From: Pseudoxanthomonas sp. J31
Lineage (GTDB): Bacteria; Pseudomonadota; Gammaproteobacteria; Xanthomonadales; Xanthomonadaceae
Length of the DNA stretch: 64,000 bases
Direction of reading: 5' to 3'
NCBI RefSeq assembly: GCF_000510725.1
Contig: NZ_KI783312.1
Coordinates: forward strand, 197,266 to 261,265
Positions within the stretch are counted from its first letter, which is position 1. Each line of letters opens with the position of its first letter. This document shows positions 38,301 through 47,890 of this stretch, piece by piece. Made by a program: the position numbers and the translations under genes. Under the pieces are notes generated by a model. That model had not been told where the DNA came from, ran no database searches, and saw only the letters and a program-made list of their open reading frames with translations.

Positions 38301-39131
38301 TTACTCCCCGGGGCCGGCGCCGTAGAGCGCCTTGCGCGGTGCGCCGGTGATCTCCGCGGCCAGCTTGGCCGCGGTCGATGGCGGCAGCTGCCTGGCCAGG
38401 ATGGCGTGGACGCGGCGACCTTCGGCCAGCCTGGCGTCGGCATCCTCGCCCACGCCCTGCACCACCAGCACGAACTCGCCCTTGCGCTGGTCCGGATCGT
38501 CCTGCACCCGCCGGTGCAGCTCGGCCAGGGTGCCGTCGAGCACGGTCTCGAACAGCTTGGTCAGTTCCCGCGCCAGCACCGCCGGACGCTCCTCGCCGAA
38601 AGCCTGGCGCAGGTCGGCCAGCGACTCCTCGATCCGGTGCGAGGACTCGTAGAACACCAGGGTGCGCGGCTCCCCGGCCAGCGCCGCCAGGCGCTCGCGG
38701 CGGGCGCTGGCCTTGGCCGGCAGGAAGCCCTCGAAGGCGAAGCGGTCGCTGGGCAGCCCGGCCACGCTCAGCGCGGCAATCAGCGCCGAGGGCCCTGGCA
38801 CCGGGCTGACCTTCACCCCGGCCGCGCGCGCGGCACGCACCAGGCGGAAGCCCGGATCGCTGACCAGCGGCGTGCCGGCATCGCTGACCAGGGCCAGCGA
38901 CTCGCCGGCCAGCAGCCGCGCCACCAGGCGCTCGGCCATCTGCGGCTCGTTGTGCTCGTGCAGCGCGACCAGCGGCGTGGAAATGCCGAAGTGCGCCAGC
39001 AGCTGGCCGCTGCGGCGGGTGTCCTCGGCGCAGATCGCCGCCACCTCGCGCAGCACCTGCTGCGCCCGCGGCGAAAGATCGCCGAGGTTGCCGATGGGCG
39101 TGGCGACGACATGCAGGGTGGCGGCGGGCAT
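38301..39131 (-). CDS. rsmI: RsmI, 16S rRNA 2'-O-ribose C1402 methyltransferase
   Basis: A 276-residue tetrapyrrole-methylase-fold enzyme (YraL). It has LHVVATPIGNLGDLSPRAQQVL, AEDTRRSGQLLAHFGI, LVSDAGTPLVSDPGFRLV and VLVFYESSHRIEESL-type blocks. It methylates the same nucleotide C1402 that RsmH modifies, and both genes flank rnpB here. The ATG at 39131 follows a GTG one codon upstream; either could serve. It is divergent from lpoA, the conserved arrangement. Confidence 0.95.
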   Translation of the reverse strand: MPAATLHVVATPIGNLGDLSPRAQQVLREVAAICAEDTRRSGQLLAHFGISTPLVALHEHNEPQMAERLVARLLAGESLALVSDAGTPLVSDPGFRLVRAARAAGVKVSPVPGPSALIAALSVAGLPSDRFAFEGFLPAKASARRERLAALAGEPRTLVFYESSHRIEESLADLRQAFGEERPAVLARELTKLFETVLDGTLAELHRRVQDDPDQRKGEFVLVVQGVGEDADARLAEGRRVHAILARQLPPSTAAKLAAEITGAPRKALYGAGPGE

Positions 39132-39157
39132 CACGGGTCCGGGCAGCGGGGGAAAGG

Positions 39158-39163
39158 TAGAAT
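39158..39163 (+). promoter_or_regulatory. Possible -10 element (TAGAAT) for lpoA
   Basis: TAGAAT lies 35 nt upstream of the lpoA start in the 67 bp divergent gap with rsmI. No convincing -35 is seen. Confidence 0.4.
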
Positions 39164-39198
39164 CCTAAGCCCTTTCCGAACCGCCTCCGGCCCAACGG

Positions 39199-40947
39199 AT
39201 GGATATGCCGATTCCCGCGACGTCGAAGTCCCCGTCCTTCCGCCCGCGCCTGCTCGCCACCGGCCTGGCCGCGCTGCTGGCCGCCGGTTGCGCCAGCGTC
39301 CCGGCCACCACCTCCGCGCCGGAGCATGCCGCGGCCCTCGCCCTGCTGGAGCAGGGACAGGCCCGCGAAGCCGCGACCCGGCTGGAGGCGCAGGCGCAGG
39401 CCGCCAGCGGCGCCCGCCGCGAGGCCCTGCTCGCCGATGCCGCCTTCGCCTGGCACGAGGCCGGCGACGCGGCGCGCGCGCGCAGCCTGCTGGCCCAGGT
39501 CGACGCGCGCAGGGTGGCCGGCGCCAGCCGCGGCCGCCTGGCCCTGCTTGGCGCCGAACTGGCCATCCAGGACGGACGCCCGGCCGAGGCCGCCGCCGCG
39601 CTGGCCGGCGGCGATCCGGCCACGCTGCCGGCGGCGCTGCAGCCGCGCTGGCAGCTGGCCCGCGCGGCCGCGCTGGAGGCAGGCAACGACGCGCGCGGCG
39701 CCGCCGCGGCGCGCGCCCGCGCCGACGCCGGCCTGGCCGGCGAGGCGCGGCTGGAGAACCGCCGCCAGATCGACCGCCTGCTGGGCACGCTGGACGACGC
39801 CGGCCTGGGCGCATTCGCCGCCGCGCTGCCGGCCGGCGATCCGCTGTACAAGTTTGCCGCCCGGGCCATGGTGCAGCGCGGCCTGCCGCTGCCGCGCCCG
39901 CTGGATCCGGGCGAGGGCTGGAATTTCGACTCGCGCCCGCCGGCCGCCGCCGACGGCTACCGCCCGCCGCGCCGCCTGGCGGTGCTGCTGCCGCTGAGCG
40001 GACCGCTGGCCACCGCCGCCGCGCCGGTGCGCGATGGCCTGCTGGCCGGCTACTACGGCGAAACCCGGCAGCGCCCGGAGGTCGTGTTCTACGACACCGC
40101 CGGCACGCCCGCCGGCGCCCAGGCGGCCTATGCACGCGCGGTGGCCGAGGGCAGCGACTTCGTGGTCGGGCCGCTGGGCCGCGACGAGGTCGGCGCGGTG
40201 TTCCGCGGGCAGGCACTGGAAGTCCCGAGCCTGGCGCTGAACCGCGGCGACGCGCCGCCGCCGCCGGGCCATGCGATGTTCTCGCTGGCGCCGGAGGACG
40301 ATGGCCTGGCGGCCGCGGACTACCTGCTGGCGCGCGAGCGCCGCAACGTGCTGGTGCTGGCGGGCACCGACGAGAACGCGCTGCGCGCGGTGGAAGCCTT
40401 CCGCAGCCGGCTGGCCGACCGCGGCGGCCACATCGCCGCCACCCTGTCGGTGGGCGAGCAGCCGGGCGACCTTGGTGCCGCCCTGGTCGAGGCCGCGGCC
40501 GCCGGCGCGGACAGCGTGTTCCTGGCGGTGCGCGGCCCGCAGGCGCGGGCGCTGGCGCCGCAGCTGGCGCTGGCCGGGTTCGCTGCGCGCACCCGGGTCG
40601 GCACCTCGCAGCTGGCCTCCGGCACCGGTCGCGCCGAGGAGGACGCGGTGCTCGACGGCATCGTCTATCCCACCGAGGCCTGGGCGACCCGCGGCACCAC
40701 CGGCCTGCCCGGCGCCAGCCGCGCGGCGGAGATGCTGCCGACCGCACGCGGCCCGGCCGCGCGCCTGTTCGCCTTCGGCTACGACGCCTGGCGCATCAGC
40801 GCCTACCTGGAAAGCCTGCTGTCCGGCACCAACGGCCAGCTGCGCGGCGCCACCGGCGACCTGCGCCTGGATGGCTTCGGCAACGTGGTGCGGCAGCCGG
40901 CCTGGGCCACCTTCAGCGGCGGCCAGCCGGTCCCGCTGGGGAACTGA
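39199..40947 (+). CDS. lpoA: LpoA-type lipoprotein, activator of PBP1a
   Basis: A 582-residue outer-membrane lipoprotein of the LppC family. A basic N-terminus, the hydrophobic stretch [13 protein letters not shown] and Cys in LLAAGC form a clear signal II lipobox. The N-terminal half is a TPR-like helical domain (Ala-rich, about 35-240), and the C-terminal half from [28 protein letters not shown] is a periplasmic-binding-protein fold. In E. coli LpoA reaches through the peptidoglycan to activate PBP1a. The neighbours rsmI and yraN are the same as in E. coli. A second Met at codon 3 is an alternative start. Confidence 0.9.
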   Translation: MDMPIPATSKSPSFRPRLLATGLAALLAAGCASVPATTSAPEHAAALALLEQGQAREAATRLEAQAQAASGARREALLADAAFAWHEAGDAARARSLLAQVDARRVAGASRGRLALLGAELAIQDGRPAEAAAALAGGDPATLPAALQPRWQLARAAALEAGNDARGAAAARARADAGLAGEARLENRRQIDRLLGTLDDAGLGAFAAALPAGDPLYKFAARAMVQRGLPLPRPLDPGEGWNFDSRPPAAADGYRPPRRLAVLLPLSGPLATAAAPVRDGLLAGYYGETRQRPEVVFYDTAGTPAGAQAAYARAVAEGSDFVVGPLGRDEVGAVFRGQALEVPSLALNRGDAPPPPGHAMFSLAPEDDGLAAADYLLARERRNVLVLAGTDENALRAVEAFRSRLADRGGHIAATLSVGEQPGDLGAALVEAAAAGADSVFLAVRGPQARALAPQLALAGFAARTRVGTSQLASGTGRAEEDAVLDGIVYPTEAWATRGTTGLPGASRAAEMLPTARGPAARLFAFGYDAWRISAYLESLLSGTNGQLRGATGDLRLDGFGNVVRQPAWATFSGGQPVPLGN

Positions 40948-40957
40948 GGCCGGCCCC

Positions 40958-41356
40958 ATGCGGCGCCCAGGGACGGGCTCCGGACAGGTCGACCGCCGCG
41001 CCCGCGGTGCCCAGGTGGAGGCCGCGGTGCGGACGCGGCTGGAAGCCGCCGGCCTGCGTACGCTGGACCGCAATGTCGGCTACCGCGGCGGCGAGCTCGA
41101 CCTGGTGATGCGCGACGGCGCCACCGTGGTGTTCGTCGAGGTGCGCTACCGCGCCGGCTCCGCCTTCGGTGGCGGCTTGGCCTCGGTCGATGCCGGCAAG
41201 CGCCGGCGCCTGGTCCGCGCCGCGCAGCTGTACCTGGCCGGCCATCCACGGCTGGCGGACTGCCCCTGCCGCTTCGACGTGGCCGAGGCCAGCGGCGATC
41301 CGGCGGCGCCCTCGATCCGCTGGCTCAAGGATGCGTTCCGCGCGGACGATGCCTGA
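40958..41356 (+). CDS. yraN: YraN (UPF0102), nuclease-fold protein
   Basis: A 132-residue protein of the UPF0102 family, which has a restriction-endonuclease-like (Holliday-resolvase type) fold. The conserved core [25 protein letters not shown] holds the E-x-D...E-x-K/R-like acidic residues (ELDL, FVEVRYR). It starts 11 nt after lpoA and is probably co-transcribed. Biological role unknown, although linkage with lpoA and rsmI is widely conserved. Confidence 0.88.
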   Translation: MRRPGTGSGQVDRRARGAQVEAAVRTRLEAAGLRTLDRNVGYRGGELDLVMRDGATVVFVEVRYRAGSAFGGGLASVDAGKRRRLVRAAQLYLAGHPRLADCPCRFDVAEASGDPAAPSIRWLKDAFRADDA

Positions 41357-41374
41357 GCCGCCATGCCTGCGGCC

Positions 41375-41380
41375 TACAAT
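41375..41380 (+). promoter_or_regulatory. -10 element placed for leaderless transcription of the FAD oxidase gene
   Basis: TACAAT is followed by CCCGGG and then ATG, so a transcript starting 7 nt after the hexamer would begin at the start codon. A weak -35 (CTGAGC) lies 16-17 bp upstream. No Shine-Dalgarno precedes the ATG. Confidence 0.45.
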
Positions 41381-41386
41381 CCCGGG

Positions 41387-42778
41387 ATGACAACCGCCCT
41401 GCCCGCGGCGCTGGACGCCGAACTTTCCGCCCTGCTCGGCCCGCAGGGCTGGCGCACCGACGAGGCCGCGCGCCGCGCCCACGGCGAGGATGATTCGCGG
41501 CGCCAGGCCCTGCCCGATGCGGTTGCGGTGCCCGCCGACACGGCACAGGTGGCCGCGATCGTGCGCGCCTGCCGCGCACATCGCGTGCCGGTGGTCGCGC
41601 GCGGCGCCGGCACCGGCACCGCCGCCGGCGCGGTGCCGTTCGCCGGCGGCGTGGTGGTCTCGTTCGCGCGCATGGACCGGATCCTCGACATCCGCCCCGA
41701 CGACCGCTGCGCGGTGGTCCAGCCCGGCGTGCTCAACGGCGACCTGCAGCAGGCACTGCAGCCGCACGGCCTGTTCTGGGCGCCGGATCCCTCCAGCGCC
41801 GAGCGTTGCACCATCGGCGGCAACCTCGCCTGCAATGCCGGCGGCCCGCGCGCGGTGAAATACGGCACCACCCGCGACAACGTGCTGGGCCTGGCGGCGG
41901 TGACCGGCACCGGCGAGGTCATCCGCTGCGGCGGCCCCTGGACCAAGGACGCCACCGGCTACGACCTCACCCACCTGATCGTCGGCAGCGAAGGCACCCT
42001 GGCCCTGATCGTCGAAGCCACCCTGCGCCTGCTGCCGCGACCGAAGGCGCAGGCCGGCCTGCGCGTGTTCTACCGCGACGCGGCCGGCGCCGCCGCGGCG
42101 GTCTCGCGGCTGATGCGCCAGCCGCAGGTGCCGGCGATGCTCGAGTTCATGGACCGCAGTGCGATCGCCCTGCTCCGCCGCAACGGCACGGACGTGCCGG
42201 ACGCGGGCGCCATGCTGCTGGTCGAGGCCGACGGCGACGAGGACACCCTGCCGCTTGCATTGCAGGCGCTGGCCGATGCCGCCGGAGGCGAAGGCCTGCT
42301 GTCGCTGGACGTGGCCATGGACGGCGCCGCACGCGACCGCCTGTGGGCCGCGCGGCGCGCGCTCTCCCCGGCGCTGCGCAGCATCGCGCCGGGCAAGATC
42401 AACGAGGACGTGGTGGTGCCGGTGTCGCGCATCCCCGACCTGGTCGCCGCGGTCGAGGCGCTGTCGGCGGAGCATGCGCTGCCGATCGTGGCCTTCGGCC
42501 ATGCCGGCAACGGCAACCTGCACGTCAACATCATGTACCACCCGGAGGACCCGGACGAGGACGCGCGCGCGCATGCGGCGCTGGAGGCGCTGTTCGCGCA
42601 GGTGATCGCCCTGGGCGGCACGCTGTCGGGCGAGCACGGCATCGGCGTGGCCAAGCGCGACTGGATGGACCGCGCCTTCGACGCGGCCACCCTGGCGGCG
42701 ATGCGCGCAGTGAAGGCGGCGCTGGATCCGGATGGCATCCTCAACCCGGGCAAGGTGCTGCCTCCGGCGCACGGCTGA
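41387..42778 (+). CDS. FAD-linked oxidase of the GlcD/D-lactate dehydrogenase type
   Basis: A 463-residue flavoprotein. An N-terminal FAD_binding_4 domain (PCMH fold) shows VVARGAGTGTAAGAVPFAGGVVV, the TIGGNLACNAGGPRAVKYGTTRDNVLG block and GYDLTHLIVGSEGTLALI. The C-terminal FAD-oxidase domain shows GHAGNGNLHVNIMY and LSGEHGIGVAKRDWM. The family oxidises 2-hydroxy acids such as glycolate or D-lactate; the exact substrate is not readable. I chose MTTALPAALDAELSALL over a Met eight codons upstream because the -10 element lies between them. No glcE or glcF follows, so a single-subunit D-2-hydroxyacid dehydrogenase is more likely. Confidence 0.85.
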   Translation: MTTALPAALDAELSALLGPQGWRTDEAARRAHGEDDSRRQALPDAVAVPADTAQVAAIVRACRAHRVPVVARGAGTGTAAGAVPFAGGVVVSFARMDRILDIRPDDRCAVVQPGVLNGDLQQALQPHGLFWAPDPSSAERCTIGGNLACNAGGPRAVKYGTTRDNVLGLAAVTGTGEVIRCGGPWTKDATGYDLTHLIVGSEGTLALIVEATLRLLPRPKAQAGLRVFYRDAAGAAAAVSRLMRQPQVPAMLEFMDRSAIALLRRNGTDVPDAGAMLLVEADGDEDTLPLALQALADAAGGEGLLSLDVAMDGAARDRLWAARRALSPALRSIAPGKINEDVVVPVSRIPDLVAAVEALSAEHALPIVAFGHAGNGNLHVNIMYHPEDPDEDARAHAALEALFAQVIALGGTLSGEHGIGVAKRDWMDRAFDAATLAAMRAVKAALDPDGILNPGKVLPPAHG

Positions 42779-42815
42779 AACAGCACCCGCAATCGTTGGC
42801 CGGCAAGGAGCACGC

Positions 42816-43982
42816 GTGGACACCAGCCAGTTCGACCGCATCACCATCGGGCAGTTGCGCCAGGCCGGCGGCCTGAAGTGGCGCGCCTTCCCCGACTGCA
42901 TCGGCGCCTTCGTCGCGGAAATGGACTTCGGCGTGGCCGCGCCGATCCGCCAGGCGCTACACGATGCGGTGGAAGCCGGCCAGCTCGGCTACCTCTCCGC
43001 CGCGCCGGTGCGCGCCCTGGCCGAAGCCTGCGCGCAGTGGCAGCGCGCACACCATGGCTGGGAGGTGGAGCCTGCGCAGGTGCGCGCGGCACCGGACGTG
43101 CTGGCCGCGCTGGAGATCACGCTGCGCCACTTCCTGCCGGCGGGCGCGCCGGTGGCGTTGCCGATGCCGTGCTACATGCCGTTCGTGCCGCTGCTGGAGC
43201 TGCTCGGCAACCCGGTGGTGCCGGTGCCCATGCACCGCGGCCGGGACGAGTGGACGCTGGACGAGGACGCGCTGGAGGCCGCGCTGGCCGGCGGCGCGCG
43301 CATGCTGCTGCTGTGCAATCCGCACAACCCGATCGGCAAGGTCTACCCGCGCAAGGAGCTGGAGCGCATCGCCGCGGTCGTCGCCCGCCACGACGCGCGC
43401 GTGTTCGCCGACGAGATCCATGCGCCACTGGTGTATCCCGGCGCGCAGCACGTGCCCTATGCCTCGCTCGGCGGGGAAGCCGCACGCCAGGCGATCACCG
43501 CTGTTTCCGCGTCCAAGGCCTGGAACCTGGCCGGGATGAAATGCGCGCAACTGGTGTTCACCAACCCTGCCGACCTGGAGGTGTGGCGGCGCATCGGCCA
43601 CTTCGCCGGCAACAGCACCGCCACCCTGGGCGTGGTCGCGCACACCGCGGCCTGGCGCGAGGGCGATCCCTGGCGGCTGGCGGTGCTGGACTACCTGCGC
43701 GGCAACCGCGACCTGCTGGGCCGGCTGCTGGCCCAACTGCTGCCGCGGGTCGGCTACATCGCCCCGCAGGGCACCTACCTGGCCTGGCTGGACTGCCGCG
43801 CGCTGGGCCTGGACCAGCCACCGGCGCAGTTCTTCCGCCGCCACGCCCAGGTCGCGCTGACCGATGGCGCCGAATGCGGCGCAGGCGGCGAAGGCCATGT
43901 GCGGCTCAACTTCGCCATGCCCCGCCCATTGCTGGAGGAAGCCGTGCGGCGCATGGCCGCAGCGGTGGATGCACGCGGCTGA
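42816..43982 (+). CDS. PLP-dependent aminotransferase/C-S lyase of the PatB/MalY type
   Basis: A 388-residue fold-type I enzyme. The N-terminus (LKWRAFPDCIGAFVAEMDFGVA) is the W-x8-AFVAEMDF block typical of cystathionine beta-lyase PatB/MalY. MLLLCNPHNPIGKVYPRKEL, ARVFADEIHAPLVYPG (PLP ring Asp) and the Schiff-base Lys in AVSASKAWNLAGMKCAQ follow. Likely activity is cleavage of cystathionine or related thioethers. GTG start at 42816 with a strong AAGGAG 5 nt upstream; no upstream Met fits. It follows the FAD oxidase by 37 nt and converges with thiL. Confidence 0.87.
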   Translation: MDTSQFDRITIGQLRQAGGLKWRAFPDCIGAFVAEMDFGVAAPIRQALHDAVEAGQLGYLSAAPVRALAEACAQWQRAHHGWEVEPAQVRAAPDVLAALEITLRHFLPAGAPVALPMPCYMPFVPLLELLGNPVVPVPMHRGRDEWTLDEDALEAALAGGARMLLLCNPHNPIGKVYPRKELERIAAVVARHDARVFADEIHAPLVYPGAQHVPYASLGGEAARQAITAVSASKAWNLAGMKCAQLVFTNPADLEVWRRIGHFAGNSTATLGVVAHTAAWREGDPWRLAVLDYLRGNRDLLGRLLAQLLPRVGYIAPQGTYLAWLDCRALGLDQPPAQFFRRHAQVALTDGAECGAGGEGHVRLNFAMPRPLLEEAVRRMAAAVDARG

Positions 43983-43988
43983 GGCCGC

Positions 43989-44963
43989 TCAGCCGAAATG
44001 CTCGTAGCCGGCGCGTGGCGGCTGCCACGGCTGGCCTTGCGCATCCAGCGCGCGCACGCCCTGGCCGGCGACGATGCGGCCGATGCGGCTGGCGTCGACG
44101 CCCACCTGCTCCAGCGCCAGCTGGACCTGTTCGCACAGGTTCGCCGGCGCGGTGAAGCAAAGCTCGTAATCGTCGCCGCCGGTGGCCTGCAGCACCCGTG
44201 AAGCGTCGCCGAAAACTTCGCGCAGCGCGGCCGATGCGGGCAGCGCATCCAGCCGCACCTCGGCGCCGACGCCACTGCGCGCGCAGACATGGCCCAGGTC
44301 GGCCAGCAGCCCATCGGAGATATCGACGCAGGCATGGGCCAGGCCCAGCAGGGCGCGGCCGGCTTCCACCCGCGGCGTGGGCCGCGCCAGGCGCGAATCG
44401 AGCGCCGCACGCGCGCTTGATGCCACCTCGCCGGCAGGCGCCGGTCCCGGGACATGCCCGCCCAGCACCAGCGCCCCGGCGGCCTCGCCAGGCGTGCCGG
44501 TGACCCAGATATCGTCCCCCACCCGCGCGCGGTCGCGGCGCAGGGCGGCGCCCTGCTCGACCAGGCCCATCGCGGTCACGCCGATCGACAGCGGGCCGCG
44601 GGTGGTGTCGCCGCCGACCAGGGCGATGCCATGGCGACCGGCCAGGTCCAGGAATCCGTCGACAAAGGCCCCGACCCACGCGACGTCTGCACGCGGCAGC
44701 GAGAGCGAAAGCGTGCACCACGCCGGCTTCGCCCCCATCGCGGCCAGGTCGGACAGGTTCACCGCCAGGGCCTTCCAGCCGATATCGGCGGCCGCGGTCC
44801 CGGCCGGGAAATGCACGCCCTCGTTGAGGGTATCGGCAGTCACCACCAGGGCATGGCCCGGCGGCGGCTGCAGCAGCGCGGCATCGTCGCCGATGCCCAG
44901 CAGCACGTCGGCGCGCGTGGCGGCGCGCTCGCGGATCAGCCCGATCAGGTCGAACTCGGCCAT
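43989..44963 (-). CDS. thiL: ThiL, thiamine-monophosphate kinase
   Basis: A 324-residue AIR-synthase-fold kinase forming thiamine pyrophosphate. FDLIGLIRERAATR at the start, LGIGDDAALLQP, VTADTLNEGVHF, and GIALVGGDTTRGPLSI with ACVDISDGLLADLGHV are the conserved Mg-ATP and substrate motifs. Length is normal. It is the last gene of the ribH-nusB-thiL run; ATG at 44963 is the family start. No thiamine riboswitch is seen. Confidence 0.95.
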   Translation of the reverse strand: MAEFDLIGLIRERAATRADVLLGIGDDAALLQPPPGHALVVTADTLNEGVHFPAGTAAADIGWKALAVNLSDLAAMGAKPAWCTLSLSLPRADVAWVGAFVDGFLDLAGRHGIALVGGDTTRGPLSIGVTAMGLVEQGAALRRDRARVGDDIWVTGTPGEAAGALVLGGHVPGPAPAGEVASSARAALDSRLARPTPRVEAGRALLGLAHACVDISDGLLADLGHVCARSGVGAEVRLDALPASAALREVFGDASRVLQATGGDDYELCFTAPANLCEQVQLALEQVGVDASRIGRIVAGQGVRALDAQGQPWQPPRAGYEHFG

Positions 44964-45018
44964 GGCGGCTCCGGCGTGCAGGACGGGCGCGCCGCCGGCG
45001 GCGCGCACCGGGAATGGC

Positions 45019-45489
45019 TCAGCGGCCGCCGCGCGAGGCCTGCACTTCGGCCGCGCGCCACTGCGCGCTGGCGCGGTCGAGCACGCCGTTGACGTAGGTG
45101 TGGCCGTGCTCGGAACCGAAGCGCTTGGCGATCTCGATCGCCTCGTTGATCACCACCCGGTACGGCACGTCCTGGCGGTGCAGCAGCTCGTACGCGGCCA
45201 GGCGCAGCACGGCGCGCTCGATCGCGTCCACTTCCTCCACGCCGCGGTCCAGGTGCGGGGCCAGGGCCTCGTCCAGGCTGGCGCGGTGCGCGAGCACGCC
45301 GGTGACCAGGTCCTCGAAATAGGCCAGGTCGGCGATCTCGTGCGCCTGCTCGTGGGCGAACTGGGCAATCACCTGCTGCGCATTGCCGCCGGAGATCTGC
45401 CAGGCATAGATGGCCTGCAGCGCACGGCGGCGCGCGCGCGCGCGCAGGACCGGATCGACGCCGGTGCGGGAACGGAACGGACGGTTCAT
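45019..45489 (-). CDS. nusB: NusB, antitermination factor
   Basis: A 156-residue all-helical protein that binds boxA with S10 in rRNA antitermination. The first helix [18 protein letters not shown], the central [31 protein letters not shown] and the end [25 protein letters not shown] are diagnostic. ATG overlaps the ribH stop by ATGA. Slightly long at the C-terminus. Confidence 0.96.
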   Translation of the reverse strand: MNRPFRSRTGVDPVLRARARRRALQAIYAWQISGGNAQQVIAQFAHEQAHEIADLAYFEDLVTGVLAHRASLDEALAPHLDRGVEEVDAIERAVLRLAAYELLHRQDVPYRVVINEAIEIAKRFGSEHGHTYVNGVLDRASAQWRAAEVQASRGGR

Positions 45490-45953
45490 GGCAGGCGCTC
45501 CAGCAGGTTGACCATTTCCAGCGCGGCCATCGCCGCTTCCTCACCCTTGTTGCCGTGGCTGCCGCCGGCGCGGGCCTCGGCATCCTCGAACCGCTCCACC
45601 GCCAGCACGCCGTTGAGCACCGGCACGCCGGTGTCCAGGGCCACGCGCATCAGGCCCTCGGCGCACAGGTCGGCGACGTGCTCGTAGTGGCGGGTATCGC
45701 CGCGGACCACGCAGCCCAGGGCGATGATCGCGGCGTGGGTGCCGGCGTTGGCCAGCTTGCGCGCGGCCATGGGCAGTTCCCAGGCGCCGGGCAGGCGGAC
45801 CACATCCACCGCGTCCTCGGGCACGCCATTGTCGGCCAGGCTGCGGCGGGCACCGGCCACCAGGGCGTCGGTGATGCGCGCATTCCAGCGGCTGGCCAGG
45901 ATCGCGAAGTGGGCGCCGGCAGGCACGCGCAGGTCGCCTTCGTACAGGGTCAT
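45486..45953 (-). CDS. ribH: RibH, 6,7-dimethyl-8-ribityllumazine synthase
   Basis: A 155-residue subunit of lumazine synthase, which condenses the pyrimidinedione with dihydroxybutanone phosphate. [55 protein letters not shown] and the end [21 protein letters not shown] show all active-site blocks, with His in RHYEHV. It lies downstream of ribBX and shares ATGA with nusB. Confidence 0.97.
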   Translation of the reverse strand: MTLYEGDLRVPAGAHFAILASRWNARITDALVAGARRSLADNGVPEDAVDVVRLPGAWELPMAARKLANAGTHAAIIALGCVVRGDTRHYEHVADLCAEGLMRVALDTGVPVLNGVLAVERFEDAEARAGGSHGNKGEEAAMAALEMVNLLERLP

Positions 45954-46026
45954 GGTTCGGGGATCCTCAGGGGTCGCACAGTTTACCGGACATGGCCGCC
46001 CGGGGCCGCGGGCGGCCGCATTGGCG

Positions 46027-47121
46027 CTAGGGGGACAGGTACTCGACGACTTCCAGGCCGTAGCCGGCCAGGCCCACCTGGCGGCGCGGGGTGCCCAGCA
46101 CGCGCAACCGGCCCAGGCCGAGGTCGGCCAGGATCTGGGCGCCGGCGCCGTTGCGCCGCCACTGGCCCACGTCCCTGGGATCGCGGCGGGCCTCCGGCTC
46201 GGCGCGCAACCGCGCCAGCAGGGCCTCGGGATCGCGCGGGGCCGACAGCACCACCATCACCCCCTGCCCCTCGGCGGCGATCGCGCGCAGGGCGTCGGTG
46301 CCGGCCACGCCGAAGTCCTCGCGCCGCCAGTGCAGCAGGTCGGCCAGCGGGTTCTCCACCTGCACGCGCACCAGGGTCGGGGTGTGGCGGTCCGGCGTGC
46401 CGCGGACCAGGGCGAAGTGCAGTTCGTGGGCGATGCGGTCGCGGTAGGTGACCAGGCGGAACGGACCGAACTCGGTGTCGATGTCGCGCTCGTCCACCCG
46501 CTCGACCGTGTGCTCGTTGGCCAGGCGCCAGGCGATCAGGTCGGCGATCGAGCCGATCTTCAGCCCGTGCTGGCGCGCGAACTCCTCCAGCTGCGGGCGC
46601 CGGGCCATGGTGCCGTCGGCGTTCATGATCTCCACCAGCACGCCGGCCGGCTCCAGCCCGGCCAGCATCGGCAGGTCGCTGGCCGCCTCCGTGTGGCCGG
46701 CGCGGGTGAGCACGCCGCCGGGCTGGGCGATCAGCGGGAACACGTGGCCCGGCTGGCTCAGGTCCGAGGGCTTGGCGTCCGGGCGCACCGCGGTGCGGAT
46801 GGTGTGGGCGCGGTCGTAGGCGGAGATGCCGGTGGTCACGCCCTCGGCCGCCTCGATGCTGACCGTGAAGTTGGTATGGAACTGCGCGGTGTTGCGCTGG
46901 ACCATCGGCGCCAGGCCCAGCTGCGCGCAGCGCTCGCGGGTCAGCGACAGGCACACCAGGCCGCGGGCATGGGTGACCATGAAGTTGATGTCGGCCGGGC
47001 GCACCAGCTCGGCGGCCATGATCAGGTCGCCCTCGTTCTCGCGGTCCTCGTCGTCGACGATGACCACCATGCGCCCGGCGCGGATCTCCTCCAGCAGCTC
47101 GGGGATCGTGGCGAAGTTCAT
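46027..47121 (-). CDS. ribB: RibBX: DHBP synthase fused to a degenerate GTP cyclohydrolase II domain
   Basis: A 364-residue two-domain protein. Residues 1-200 are a complete 3,4-dihydroxy-2-butanone-4-phosphate synthase ([41 protein letters not shown]). Residues about 205-364 align with GTP cyclohydrolase II ([21 protein letters not shown]) but lack the zinc cysteines of the CLTGDVFGSLRCDCG-type block; in that place are [20 protein letters not shown] and no Cys. This matches the RibBX variant described in Proteobacteria, in which the second domain is inactive. A separate ribA must exist elsewhere. It overlaps ribE by ATGA. Confidence 0.92.
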   Translation of the reverse strand: MNFATIPELLEEIRAGRMVVIVDDEDRENEGDLIMAAELVRPADINFMVTHARGLVCLSLTRERCAQLGLAPMVQRNTAQFHTNFTVSIEAAEGVTTGISAYDRAHTIRTAVRPDAKPSDLSQPGHVFPLIAQPGGVLTRAGHTEAASDLPMLAGLEPAGVLVEIMNADGTMARRPQLEEFARQHGLKIGSIADLIAWRLANEHTVERVDERDIDTEFGPFRLVTYRDRIAHELHFALVRGTPDRHTPTLVRVQVENPLADLLHWRREDFGVAGTDALRAIAAEGQGVMVVLSAPRDPEALLARLRAEPEARRDPRDVGQWRRNGAGAQILADLGLGRLRVLGTPRRQVGLAGYGLEVVEYLSP

Positions 47122-47738
47122 GCCGGCTCCCCGCGCGCGCCCAGCAGGCGCTCGACGTAGCGCGCCACCAGGTCGATCTCCAGGTTCACCGCCTCGCCCA
47201 CCCGCGTTTCGGCGAAGCGGGTATGGGCCACGGTGTGCGGGATCAGCGCCACCTCGAAGCCCTCGCCGTCGACCTCGTTGACGGTCAGGCTGACGCCGTC
47301 GACGCAGATCGAACCCTTCTTCGCGACGTACCTCAGCAGGGGCGCGGGCGCGGCGAAGCGCCAGCGCTGGGCGCGCGCGTCCTCGTGCACCGACACCACC
47401 CGCCCGATGCCGTCGACGTGGCCGCTGACCAGGTGCCCGCCCAGGCGGTCGGACGGGCGCATGGCCCGCTCCAGGTTCAGCGCCGCGCCCACGGGCAGCT
47501 CGCCCAGGGTGGTCAGGGACAGTGTTTCGGTGGAAGCGTCGGCCTGGAAGCCCTGCGCGTCGAACGCGACCACGGTCAGGCACACGCCGTTGACCGCGAT
47601 GCTCTCGCCCAGGCGCACGTCGCCGCCGCCGGAGCCGAGCCACGGCAGGGTGCCGGTGGCGAAGCTGAAGCGGACGTCGCCGCCGCGCGGCTCGCGCGCG
47701 GCCAGGCGGCCCACGCCCTCGATGATCCCGGTGAACAT
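47118..47738 (-). CDS. ribE: RibE, riboflavin synthase alpha chain
   Basis: A 206-residue riboflavin synthase with two internal lumazine-binding repeats. It begins MFTGIIEGVGRL, and the repeats carry GESIAVNGVCLTVVAFD and KGSICVDGVSLTVNEVD with the second-repeat GHLVSGHVDGIGRV. It dismutates two lumazines to riboflavin. The ATG at 47738 has GGAGGAG at 7 nt, which is paired in the leader helix described next. First gene behind the FMN riboswitch. Confidence 0.96.
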   Translation of the reverse strand: MFTGIIEGVGRLAAREPRGGDVRFSFATGTLPWLGSGGGDVRLGESIAVNGVCLTVVAFDAQGFQADASTETLSLTTLGELPVGAALNLERAMRPSDRLGGHLVSGHVDGIGRVVSVHEDARAQRWRFAAPAPLLRYVAKKGSICVDGVSLTVNEVDGEGFEVALIPHTVAHTRFAETRVGEAVNLEIDLVARYVERLLGARGEPA

Positions 47739-47745
47739 CAGTGCA

Positions 47746-47788
47746 CTCCTCCGTGGCGACGCGCGCGCGCCGGCGCGGCATGGAGGAG
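47746..47788 (-). promoter_or_regulatory. Shine-Dalgarno sequestering helix of the FMN riboswitch
   Basis: In the mRNA, CTCCTCC (47788-47782) is an exact complement of GGAGGAG (47752-47746), the ribE ribosome site; pairing extends by ATG/CGTG-like pairs and the GC-rich segment between can fold on itself. This is what an OFF-state translational expression platform would look like. Confidence 0.65.
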
Positions 47789-47890
47789 GGTGGTCGGTTG
47801 CAGCATGGAGCGTCTCCCGCGTTCGATGGCGAAAAACGTCCAGGGGCAAAAAGCACGCACACCCGGTCCTTGCGGCCGGGCGCGGCGTCT

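Noticed and set aside
37618-38443. Open frames on both strands across 37.6-38.4 kb
   Set aside because: The conserved RNase P RNA blocks occupy this interval; the frames have no ribosome site or protein similarity.
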